Assembly (NCBI GenBank): GCA_031835245.1
Contig: JAVKOQ010000179.1
Location: 1-64,000 of the forward strand
Direction: 5' to 3'
DNA length: 64,000 bases
Source: Balamuthia mandrillaris
Taxonomy: Eukaryota > Discosea > Longamoebia > Balamuthiidae
How positions within the stretch are numbered: position 1 is the stretch's first letter; each line of letters starts with the position of its first letter. The translations under genes and the position numbers were made by a program. The notes under the pieces are model-generated. The model did not search any database, had not been told where the DNA came from, and saw only the letters and a list, made by a program, of their open reading frames with translations. This document shows, in pieces, positions 1 to 10,219 of the stretch.

Positions 1-698
1 TGCAACGATAATAACCTTGTTCAACTACATCAGATACACACAGGAACGGGCCGACTTTGGGCTGTTCTCATCCATCTCTATAGACTGAAAGGGCAACCCA
101 GGAAACAAGTGGAGGTCTTTAAGGAGGCCCTCCAAGAAGTGCCCAAGTCTGGGGAGGTATGGTGCGAGGGGGCTCGCATCGCCCTGGCGCGCGGCAAGCT
201 CCGCGATGCTCGCATCTTTCTTGACTTTGCCATCCAGTTCACCCCTCAATACGGCGACTCTTTCGTGGAGTACCTCCGCTTGGAACTGATGGAAAACGGG
301 CCAGAGGCTGACCTCTGGTCCCTGCAACAGGTTTGTTACCCTTGCTTCTCTCTCCTGAAGAATGGAGCCAATGATTTGATCGTCCTTTCAAATGGTAGGC
401 ATGCATCAATGCGGATCCCAACTATGGCTTCTTGTGGTTGCATTGCAAGAAGGGCGTGTTGGACAGCGCGAGGGAGGTGTTGGACCAGGCAAAGGGCCTG
501 CTGCTCGGACTCCCCAAGGAACGCCTTCCCACCGCACTCTTGTCCCTCCCTCTGTTGGACGACACTGTTGTCGTTGCTTCCGATGTTCCAGCCATCACAT
601 CCTCCGTTGCAGAAGAAGAGAAGAAGCACACCGAACAGCAAACAACAACAGCAGCCCGTTGGGCCGCTATTTTTGGTGGTGATCCGTTGAAGCCATGA
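1..698 (+). CDS. C-terminal part of a TPR/HAT-like helical repeat protein
   Basis: Two exons are visible, 1-330 (open through the window edge) and 399-698, joined by a 68-base GT-AG intron in phase 0. The protein ends with DPLKP and TGA. The exon 1 product contains helix pairs of TPR/HAT type (VEVFKEALQEVPKSGEVW, then ARGKLRDARIFLDFAIQ), and exon 2 continues with a third repeat (CINADPNYGFLWLHCKKG). Such arrays are protein-interaction scaffolds; which family this belongs to is not clear from the fragment. PRP6-type splicing factors and other TPR proteins are possible. After the repeats the tail is low-complexity (Glu, Lys, Gln, Thr). The start lies outside the window. Confidence 0.6.
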
Positions 699-1037
699 GC
701 GTGCAGGAGTGGACCTTGCACCTTGTTACAAAACAACGAACCAGGAAGCCATAAAGTTGACTTTCTAACCACTCAACAACCAATACCCCTTTTTGTTTGT
801 ACATTGTTATTTTTTGTTGCAATCCATTTCGGTTTTCTATCCATGTTCTTCTCTCTCTCTCTCTCTCTCTCTGCCCTGGTTGGAACCAAACTCTCTTCTC
901 TCTCAGGGTCAGCGCTTCTCTGGATTATTAACTCAATAAAACAAAAACTCCTTGAAGAAATAAAAAAATAAAGCTCAATTATACATACAGGAAGATAAGA
1001 GAGAGAGGTGCAACCTTTGCTTTTTTTTTGTTGTTTG
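699..1037. other. Intergenic stretch between convergent genes
   Basis: This holds the 3' ends of two convergent genes. It is A/T-rich and carries a (CT)n run near 847-873. An AATAAA-like motif occurs in 'actcaataaaacaaaa' near 930-945, which could serve polyadenylation of the upstream gene. I see no coding signal. Confidence 0.6.
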
Positions 1038-2306
1038 TTAGTCATCCCATTCGTCGTCTTCGTTTCGGGTGGTGGAAGCGGCGTCGCCGACTGTTCCTCC
1101 TCGTTTTTTCAGCTCTTCCATCTCATAGACGAGCACGTTATGCAGAAACTGTACGGCCTTTTGGGACATCACCAGACCTTCCATTGGGTTTGAGCCGGGC
1201 GGGTCATACAGATTTGGTGCCACCACAATCGCTTTTATTGAAACGAAAGAGAAAATAGAGTCAGAAAGGGAAGAGAAAAGAAAAACAAAAGCAACTATAG
1301 GAAAGAAAGAATGAAGGAGAAGTGGATAGGGTGAAAGAGGAAAAGCAAGCGAAAAGAGAATCGTACAAAGATTTTGTTCTGTCATCTTGTTGATCGCTTT
1401 CTGAGATGCGACTTCGGTGAGGAGGTTAAGCAACCACCCCAACAAGGAGGCTTGAGGTTCAGGTAGGTCGAGGTATGCCTCAATGCATACGCTCTGTTCG
1501 CCGCTGTTGAATATGGTCTCTGTGGGCAGTACGTTCAGAACTGGTGTTGGCATCTCTCGGAACCACACCTTATGGATTTTTTTTGAAAGTTCGTTGAGAA
1601 AAAGAGAAAGATGAACGCAAAAAAAAAAAAGAGAATAGAAACCTTAATAAGATTTGCAATAGTGTTTGGATCTACATCAGTGTCTGAAAAGTTCTTTTCT
1701 TTGTTCATATTCTCTTTGATCCGCTTCATCTCATACGCCTTATTCATACAAAAAGTAAGCAAAAAGAGCTAAACCTTGCAAATAACAAAACGAGAGAAAA
1801 GAGAAGAAGAGAGAAGTGGAAAAAAAAAAAACAAAGACGCACATCTCCAGCCAACCGGAATATTCCCTCTTGTAGAAGGGCATTCTTATCTTTCAGAGCA
1901 GTTTTCATTTGAACAAGAATAGTTGGTACCTCAAAGCCTTTTTCAGAAACAAGTTAATCAAAAAATAATAATAAAAGAACAATCACTCCTAACACACGTG
2001 CACGCAGCGTACCAGCATCCTCTGTGAGTTCAAGAGTTGTTGGGTCTACGCCGTATACACCTTGGTCCGCGTGCACGCGGACGTGTAGAAATAGCGTCTC
2101 TCCTCCTATTGCATTAATGTTTGTCAATCAGTAAAGTAGCTAAGCAGGAGACCAGAGAGAGAAGAGAGAACAGAGAAGAGAGAACGAGAGAACGAGAGAA
2201 CGAGAGAAGAGAATCAGAAGTCCAATTGTCCACAGAAGATTCAGACATATGCTTGTCTTTTTGTTTTGGAATTCATCATAGAGGGAGAGAGAGAGGGAGA
2301 GAGAGA

Positions 2307-2339
<33 letters not shown>

Positions 2340-2636
2340 GAGGAGGGAGGGGAGGGGAGAGAAACCAAGTATTCGAAGATTAACGCGGAAGTTCAAGCTT
2401 GCGGGTTCAAGTAATACGAGTTTAGCTACAATCTTCTTCGTGTTTTTTTTCTGTAGTCATGAACAAGTTTCAAAAAAACAACAGCAACAAAATTCAGCCT
2501 TATACACAAGGAGCACAAAAAATAAAAGGAAGAGCCATAAAGGGTGAACATCAGTAGGAAGGCAGTAGGTGATATTTAATTTTGACTTCTTCACGATTTG
2601 TTCAGCCACACCATTCATCCGTTGGGTAACAAAGAA

Positions 2637-2681
<45 letters not shown>

Positions 2682-3470
2682 GCAGAGAAGAGAAGATGAA
2701 TAACAGCAGCAAGAAGACAAGAGAAGAAGGCGGCGAGAAGGAAAAACAGAGAATAAAGGAGAAGCAGATGAAGAACAAAGAACAAGAGGAACAAGAACAA
2801 GGAAAAAGGAGAGAAGTGACCAGAAAGAAAGCGGGAGGGAAAAGCGTGCCTTGTCAAGAGTGCCGGTGGAGGGCTCAAAGGTAAGTTTGCAGGCATTGGT
2901 GGGGATGGGGTCAAAGCGGAACTTGATCTTTCTGGCAGAGTTATTGGTGAGGGTGAAGGTGTCGCTCATGGTCTCCCGAACGGGGCAGGCCCCGTCTCCC
3001 AACCCAAAGTCTAACTCCTCTTTGGAGAGCTGCATCGGCAAAGAAGAGGAACGAGAGAGAGAGAGAGAGAGAGTAACACCGAAAGAAAGAAAAATGAATG
3101 TAAGTCGAAAGAAGAACAAAAGGGGGAAGAACAACAAGTAGAACAAGTAGAAGAAAAAAGGTACCACCAAGTCTTGGCTGCCTCCTTTCGGTTCTGTCCC
3201 ATTGGAGGAACAAAAACAAAGGCCAGAAGGAGAATGAGAGAGAAGTTAAAGAGGGGGGTTAGAGCCGGATTGAAATCGTATCCTTTGCAGAGCAGAAGAA
3301 AAAGGATGAAAGAGCGGATTGCAAGAGTTAAAAAAAAAAAGGGAAGCCTTATCCGAACCCAACTCAGCAAGGCTCTCTTTTCGAACGCTGGTCACTTGCC
3401 CTTCGCCGCCGCCAGCATTGGCGGAAGAAGACCCCTCCTGCGGCCTCTTCTTGCTGTTTTTCGCTCCCAT
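1038..3470 (-). CDS. MSP/ASH-like domain plus RhoGAP protein
   Basis: Model: exons 3359-3470, 3165-3193, 2850-3029, 2550-2588, 2366-2435, 2013-2105, 1843-1937, 1643-1738, 1367-1568 and 1038-1231 (minus strand), about 369 residues. The start MGAKNSKK fits an N-myristoylation signal (Gly2, Ser6), which suggests membrane anchoring. Residues of about 48-140 look like an immunoglobulin-fold MSP/ASH domain (LSKEELDFGLGDG ... FEPSTGTLDK). The C-terminal half is a RhoGAP domain with the arginine finger in GIFRLAGD, the DPNTIANLIK and VWFREMPTP blocks, and IVVAPNLY. RhoGAPs stimulate GTP hydrolysis by Rho/Rac GTPases. ASH-RhoGAP also occurs in OCRL/INPP5B, but no inositol phosphatase domain is present here. 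The intron after TGTLDK appears to be GC-AG. The two short 5' exons are the least certain. Confidence 0.75.
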
Positions 3471-4066
3471 CTTTCCTTTATCCTCTTCAACCGATCACGG
3501 TCCGAACTGCTTTCTCGCTGCTTACTTTGCTCCGCCCAACCACCACAACAAACAATAAATCGAAAAAGGCCCAAAGGGGATGGGGGGGGGAAGGGGAGAT
3601 GACGATCTTTTGTCGAAAGAAAGGGGAAAAAATAAAAAATAAAATAAAAATAAAATAAAGAAAACGATAAATTTTTTTTCTGTCTTTCTTTTCTTTTTTT
3701 TTATTTTGTGCCCTAATTAGAGCAATCGGAAAACGAGAAAGGGAAGATTATGTCTTCGAGGGGTTACGCAAAAGAGGGAGCAGGGGGTGTGGACATTTTT
3801 CAAGGGGAACAAGGGCCTCGTCGAGGAACTGTTTTTTAAGGACGGGTTCCTAAAAGGAACGGTTCTTCCCGAAATCTGTCCAAGCGCGCCCCTCCCTATT
3901 CTGTACGATCTTCGTATAGACAACCCGCGCAGAAAAATATGCTCTGATCGTTTCTCTTTTACTTATTAAAAAAAAAAACAGCCACCGTATAATGAATCGA
4001 TAAATAAATAAATTAAAAAAAAGAGAAGAAGAAGAAGAAAAGAACGACCGGTGTCGCTTCTTTCGT
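3471..4066. other. Intergenic stretch, RhoGAP promoter side
   Basis: This separates the RhoGAP start from the 3' end of the CRD gene; both are on the minus strand. It is A/T-rich (3630-3720 and 3965-4040) with homopolymer A and T runs. An imperfect inverted repeat GTTCC-TAAAA-GGAAC lies near 3846-3861. I see no gene. Confidence 0.5.
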
Positions 4067-5470
4067 TCAGCTCAGCAAGCTGCTGCCGAGGGAGGCCTTG
4101 TCGCACTGCCGAGGGTCAGGCGGCTGGTAGGGGTTGAACGTGCACAGCTTCTTGAAGCCCGAGGGGCAGGTGGCCAGCATCTCCCTGCACAGGAAGGGCA
4201 CGAACCAGTCCATGGGGTCCAGCACCTCCTTCCCCTCGCAGGGAGAGAAGTACAGCCCGCAGATGAGCTCCTGCGTGGAGGCCAGGCACTCCTGCGTGGC
4301 GTTGGGGTGGTGCGTGAAGGAGTCGTAGCGCACCTTGGCGGCGTGGTCGATGGCCTGCCAGACTTGGGTGTGGTTGGAGGGCGCGCTGGCCACGGGGTAG
4401 TTGGGCTTGCAGAAGGAGGAGCCCAGGAAGTCCTTTGTTGGTTTCATGCAGACGTACTCCTCTGTTGTTGTGGTTGTTGTGGTTGTTGGGAAAGCAGAGG
4501 GTGGCAGGGAAGACGGCAAGGAGGGAAAAGAGGAGGCGGAAGAAGGAAGGATGATGGGAGTGCAGCCATTGGGGTCCTCATCGTCCACAAAGAGAGAGCC
4601 GGTGTAGCAGCTGGCCATCATGTCTTGCACCTTTGTTGTTGTTGCGCGTGTTGGTCCGTGAGCGATGAAAAGAGGAAAAGGAAAGAAGAAGGAAGAGAAG
4701 GTCGTATGCGAATGGGAAAAGAAAAAAAACCTTATCGGCACAACGAGCAATGCGGGTGATGCAGCCGCTCCTGCAAATGCCATTCACGTCCTCGCAGTAG
4801 GGACACTTTGGGAAGTAGAACGAGCACAACCTATTTTTTTTGTGGTTGCATTCATCGCACATGAAAGAAGAAGAACGAAAGAAGAAGATGAAGCGATCAG
4901 TCTTTGTGGCTTCAGCCAAAAGAGAGGAGAGAGGAGAGAGGAGAGAACGACAGAAGAGAGAACGCTAGGAAGAGCGAGAATAAACGAGGGAGCAAACCAT
5001 CCGCGGTAGGCCTCGTCGCAGTCCTGCGTTTGGAGCTGCTGGGAGCGGTACTTCATGTAAATGTTGGCCACGTTGCCGTCCACCTTCTGCGGGTCCGCCA
5101 CGCTGGTGCTGTAGTTCACTTGCGTGCAGAACCTCAACCCCGTCGGCACTTTGCACTCTCTGCGAGGCGCCGCAGGATGAGCTGAAGGAGGAGGAGGAAG
5201 AGGAAGAGGAAGAGGAAGAGGAAGAGGAAGAGGAAGAGGAAGAGGAAGAGGAAGAGGAAGAGGAAGAGGAAGAGGAAGAGAAAAGAGTGAGATTGAGCTA
5301 AGTAACGCATCGAGAGGAAAAAATCCAAAAAAAAAAAAAAGGTAACCATTGAAAGGAGAAGCGGTGCCAGAGGAAACGAACAGGACGAAGAACAAGACGG
5401 GCGTGCAGACAATGGCTCCGATGGCCAGGCGTACGAGGGCCTTGGACCCAGCGGCAAGCAGTTGCTGCAT
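4067..5470 (-). CDS. Secreted or membrane protein with two Frizzled-type cysteine-rich domains
   Basis: Model: exons 5347-5470, 4998-5181, 4731-4830 and 4067-4630, in phase, about 315 residues. The N-terminus (about residues 10-38, LVRLAIGAIVCTPVLFFVLF) is a signal peptide or signal anchor. Two CRD-like blocks follow. The first has CKVPTGLRFC, CDEAYRGW, LCSFYFPKCPYCEDVNGICR and a later CITRIARC. The second has YVCMKP ... SSFCKPNYPV, ATQECLASTQELICGLYFSPC, and LCREMLATCPSGFKKLC. The CxxYFPxC and CRxxxxxCP patterns are typical of Frizzled/sFRP CRDs, which bind lipidated or other extracellular ligands. A Thr/Pro/Ser linker with a run of eight Thr joins the two. No seven-helix Frizzled core is present, so this is probably a secreted or single-pass surface protein. 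Intron 1 carries a hexanucleotide repeat. Confidence 0.75.
5187..5283. repeat. (GAAGAG)n hexanucleotide microsatellite
   Basis: About 15 near-perfect copies of GAAGAG on the plus strand lie inside intron 1 of the CRD gene, directly upstream of its acceptor. In the gene's sense the tract reads (CTCTTC)n and so extends the polypyrimidine tract. Confidence 0.9.
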
Positions 5471-5770
5471 TTCCCTTCCCCTTTATTTCTTTATTTATTT
5501 TTTTCTTGCTGCGGGGCAAGGCCACTTGGGTATTTTTTTTTTATTGCTTTTTAATTTCCGCGCAGAAAAATTAAGGTTAGGGTTTACATATGTTAGGGTT
5601 GATCGTCGACATATTTCCTGTTTGATTATTCATCCATTGGAAAATCAAATCGTTGGGAATCGATCTGATCTATATCTATCGACCAGATCGACCAGTTTTG
5701 ATTTTTTGATCCAACAGAAAATCAAACAAGCTGGAAAAAAAAGAAAGGGAGTAAAAAAAAAAGAAAAGAA
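5471..5770. promoter_or_regulatory. Shared divergent promoter region with telo-box-like motifs
   Basis: The CRD gene starts on the left and CASP on the right, so about 300 bases serve both. Two GTTAGGGTT motifs lie near 5575-5585 and 5592-5601 with identical orientation, resembling the telo-box (AAACCCTAA) known from promoters of plants and some protists. A short repeat GATCGACCAG occurs near 5685-5697. Function as a promoter is inferred from position only. Confidence 0.45.
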
Positions 5771-7109
5771 ATGGAGGACGCGGCACAAGCAAGCCTTTCG
5801 TCGCCCTCTGGGTCCACCACCACTGCTCCCCCCTCCTCGTTGCCCTCTGTTGGTGCGTTGGGAGCAGCAGCAGCAGGAGGGGCAACCGTTGATGCCGTCA
5901 TTCAGCAATGGAAAGGTCGGTCAAGCCCTTTGACACGTCGACGCTCCCTCTAATCCATTGCAGCAAAGCCACATTCATTTTTTGTTCTCATCTTTTTTTT
6001 TTGTTGATTAACCATCACAGCTTTCAACCTCAATGGCTCACGGGAACAACTGGACAAGCAAGCTGCAGAGGTCGTCCATAACCAAGACACCAGCTTGGAG
6101 TCTCGTAAAAAGCTTGCAGAGGCCACCCGCAGTTCGTTTTCTCCCGTCTCTCCTTCTCTTCTTCCTCCTCATTCTTCTCGTTGTCTCTCTGCTTTCTTCT
6201 CCTTTCCTTCTCCCCTCTGTCTCTCTTTCCTTCTGCTCTCTGCTCGTCTCTTCTCTTCTTCTCTTCCCATTTCAGGAACTCATATATAAACGAAAAAGAG
6301 TTTAGACAACTGCCTCCTGAAACCAAGTTGAAGAGCTTTGGGTCTCTGCTAAAGTCCTACCAGGAGGAGGTCGACAGGCTTACCCAACGGGGCAGCTTTG
6401 CTGAGAAGGTCTTTCTCACGTTGTATAGGTCGTTGGCAGAGATTGCAGATCCAGTTCAGGCTCTTCAGAGTGCTTTGGTATGAACCTTCTTTTGAGTTTT
6501 ATGGAATGGTTGCAGTCTGATTCTCTCTCTTTCTCTCTCTCTCTCTCTTTCTCTCTCTCTTCTTTTCTGCAGAATGATACAAAGCATGCAGAGAAGTTGG
6601 CAGAACAAGAACAAGAGAATAAAAGGCTCCAAAGACAGCTACAAGAGTTTCGCAAAGAGTTTCAGGAGGTTCAAAACCAAGAGGTTACCATTCGCAACCT
6701 CGAAGAAAAGCTTCGTAATTACGAAACAAAGGTCTCCTTTTCCTTCTCTTTTCTCTATGCTCTCTTTTTCTTACTCAACGATGACATATACAATGTTATT
6801 TACTTGGCCACGAAAGACGGAAGAGCTGGTGGCAAGCAGGTTGCACAACGCCATCTCTCAAGTACACGAGGAACATCACGCAGAATTGGAATCTATGAGA
6901 GAAAGGTAACACAACTAAATTCTTGCCTTCTTGTCGGTTCTTTTGATGAGCAAAAACATTGACGAGGCGACTCTATCTGCAGAGAAGCGGAGCTTACACG
7001 ACAACTGGATCTTTCACGGACGGAAGCAGCACACATAAGACGTGCCTACGAAGACACTCAAGCCCAAATATTTGACTTAAAAACGAAACATGGTCTCTTG
7101 TTGTTTCTT

Positions 7110-7141
<32 letters not shown>

Positions 7142-7420
7142 CTCTCTTTCTTTGCTCATGTTTTTGGTATTTCTCTGTTTGCTAACCTAACCTTTATTAT
7201 AGATTCTGAGCAAGCAGCAAAACAAGCACAACTTGATATCGTTGTAAACGAAGTCGAACGAGCCAATGCTAACGTTTTAGCTTTAGAGAGAGAAAGGGTA
7301 AGACGCCCTTGTCAAGAAGAAAGAAGACAGAAAACGAGATAACAGGCTCACAGCAACTTCTTCTTTCTCTTAATAGGATCGGTTGAAAGAGCAATTGTTG
7401 AAAGGAATGCCTGGGTATAG

Positions 7421-7458
<38 letters not shown>

Positions 7459-7691
7459 AGCATTCTTTTGACTCTTATTTTGTTAAAAGTGGGGAAGCAC
7501 ACCCAGTGGGAACATCACCAGATATCGAGCTCTCGATTGCTCAAAAAGATATTGAGATCTCTCAGCTCACTGAGCGTCTTCAAGTATCAGAGGAATCTCA
7601 CCAAAAGACACTGCAAGCACATGCAGAACAAGTAGCTAGTTTGCAAACACTTTTGGAAAGAAAAGTCCTTATCTCTCTCTCTGTCTCTCTC

Positions 7692-7722
<31 letters not shown>

Positions 7723-8487
7723 CTCTCCCTCACTGTTTCTTACCTCAAATACTGTCCTGCTAATAGGAAGAGGAAGTGAAAGCATTGAACACAAAGTTGG
7801 AATCCAATCCTACCCCTTCTGAGATTGCCGAGCTCAAACGCGAATTAGAAATATTGAAGGTAAATTTGCAATAATTCTCCTTTTTCTAATCTTTTCTTTA
7901 ATCGAAAAACTTTTCATTCAGTCGTTGGACTATGACTTGGGGTTGGGAGCAGAAGAAACTGTTATCAATGAGAAGACGGTGGAAAAGTTGCTCAAAGATA
8001 AGAACAGGCGGTTGGAGACAGAGAACATGAAGTTGAAAGCATCTCTCACAGATACTACCCAAGAGCTAAAGAGAACACAAGGAGAGTTGAGCGCACAACA
8101 AAAACAGGTGGCGGAACAAGCTGTGCTCATACAAAAGTTGGAAGAGGACATCTCCAAACACACCGCCAAGTCTCCCTCTTTGGAGAGCGCTATTGCGCCT
8201 TCCACTCCTTATTCTTCTCCCGCTTTAGGGTCCTCTATTCCTGTTGCTTCTTCTGTTTCTTCTTCTGCCCCTTCTGCGGAGGAAGAATTTTCGATGGTGA
8301 GAGTGGTTTGCAGTCAGCGAGATCGCTTCAAGGCACGAGCGCAGGAGCTAGAGGCGGAGTGCAAGGAATTGCAGGACAAGTTCTCCCAAGTGCAGGACCA
8401 GCTCTCTTCGCTTCACAACGACAACGTTAAGCTCTATGAGAAAATACGTTACTTGCAGAGTTATAACCACCTTAGACGAGATGTATG

Positions 8488-8526
<39 letters not shown>

Positions 8527-8948
8527 CTCTTCTGTTTCGCTTCTTTCATTTACACGTGTTTGAAAATCAACAGAGGGTAAGACAGGCAGACGTAGAGTCT
8601 GGTTCCAACAGCGAAGATCCGTTTGAAAGCAAATACAAGAAAGCCTATGAGGAGAACATAGATCCCTTTGTTCTATTTAACAAAAAGGTGCCCGTCCCCC
8701 CGTTTCCCTGAACACTGTTTGAAGAAAGCTCTCTCAACTCTTTTTTTTTTTGCCAGGAGAAACAAGAGAGGTACAAAGGCTTGAATGCAGCAGAGCGGAT
8801 GACACTGCGCACCGGACAGTTCTTCCTCGCCAACAAATACTCGCGCACATTCATCTTTTTCTACTCTGTCTTTCTCCACTTTCTCGTCTTCCTCACACTG
8901 TACAAGCTGGCCAGCACATCCTCTGTCGCTTCGCCTCCTCTCGAATGA
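5771..8948 (+). CDS. CASP: Golgi coiled-coil membrane protein CASP (CUX1-CASP/Coy1 family)
   Basis: Thirteen exons: 5771-5915, 6021-6131, 6299-6477, 6573-6731, 6817-6905, 6983-7092, 7203-7297, 7377-7414, 7490-7664, 7767-7859, 7922-8482, 8574-8687, 8757-8948; 686 residues, close to the family length. The N-terminal block (RKFRQLPPETKLKSFGSLLK) and the C-terminal block (YKKAYEENIDPFVLFNKK, then ERYKGLNAAERMTLRTGQ) match CASP proteins. Almost everything between is coiled coil. The last exon ends with one transmembrane helix (TFIFFYSVFLHFLVFLTLYK) and a short lumenal tail, as expected for a tail-anchored Golgi golgin that acts in intra-Golgi retrograde transport. Many introns contain (CT)n tracts on the sense strand; the 38-base exon 7377-7414 is a micro-exon. 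Confidence 0.93.
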
Positions 8949-9044
8949 AAAAACAACAGTGGCCTCTCTTCTCTGTGTACATAGAGACTTCTCTCATAGA
9001 GGAAAAAAAACTTTTGCTCTTGTTCAAACGTTTGTTCTTTAGAG

Positions 9045-10183
9045 TTAATGATGCTGCTGTTGTTGACGCAACAGCATTTCAGCTATTTGTTGGAGCTGTT
9101 GAGGAGGAACGGCACTGCCTGCGCCTTGTTGAGAGGGAGGTTGTTGTGATGGCTGTGAATTTTGATAGCCTCCGCCGTGTTGTTGTTGGGGAGGACCACC
9201 ACCGCCTGCAGGCGGAAGCAGAGATAGTAGAGATGCCAAGTTTGGCGTTGCCGATGCTGCTGGACCGCTGCTCGTTTGTTGTAACGATTGTAACAATTGG
9301 TTTAGTGATGTTTGTTGTTGGGATGGAGGTTGTTGTTGAGGTTGCTGCTGCTGTTGATTTTGTGGTTGCTGCATGGCGCTAGCTAATAGTTGTTGTAAGG
9401 ATTGCTGTAGTGATGGTTGGAGTTGTTGTTGCTGTTGTTGTGGTGGTTGATTTTGTCCGATTGCTGTCCGCAACTGCGTTTGTTGCTTTTATAAAGGGGA
9501 AGAAAGGTAAATACAGAAGCAGAACAGAGACGAGAGCAGACAAACAGGAGGGAACAAGAAAAAAAAAGGTTACCTCAAGTAAACGAGAGAGCTGGCCCAT
9601 GGCTTGTTGCAAGACAGAAGATCCAGCAGCGGCACTGGCATCGGGTTTGGGAGGAAGAGCAGTGCCAAGTTGATAGGCTTGCGGGTCGTAGCCCTGATCA
9701 TCCGACCGTTGGTGAGAAGAGTATCTGGTATCTCTTGATTCTTCACGATGACGATAACCTTTATTTTTGTTTGTTGCGTTAGTCAGTGTGTTTTGTTATG
9801 AAAACAAAAATAACAATGAAAATACCTCGTCCATATCTATCCTCGGTTCTCATGGGTCCTCCTCCACGGTGTCTACTTCCACTGTCTCGATAGTCGTCCT
9901 CTGTCCTTCTATCCAGTGAATCTCTATCGTCTCTATCTCTATCCGTTCGTTTGTTTCTGTTCCAGTTGCCAGAGAAGAAAGAGGAACGCTGGTTAGAAAT
10001 TTGTAAAGAGTGATGCGATTGAAGAGCGATGCGACCAACCCTGGACTGTGAGCAAACTCAATAGCTAACGTGCCACCAGCAAAAGATTTGCCATTAGCCT
10101 CTCGTCTTGTCCGTTCGGCATCTCTAATATCATAAAACTCCACGAACTTTTGCCTATTTAAAAAGCCATGTAAGAGGGAATGT

Positions 10184-10219
<36 letters not shown>

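Noticed and set aside
6500-8525. CRISPR-like or satellite arrays suggested by regularly spaced CT runs
   Set aside because: The runs are intronic microsatellites separated by coding exons of CASP, without constant repeats or spacers.
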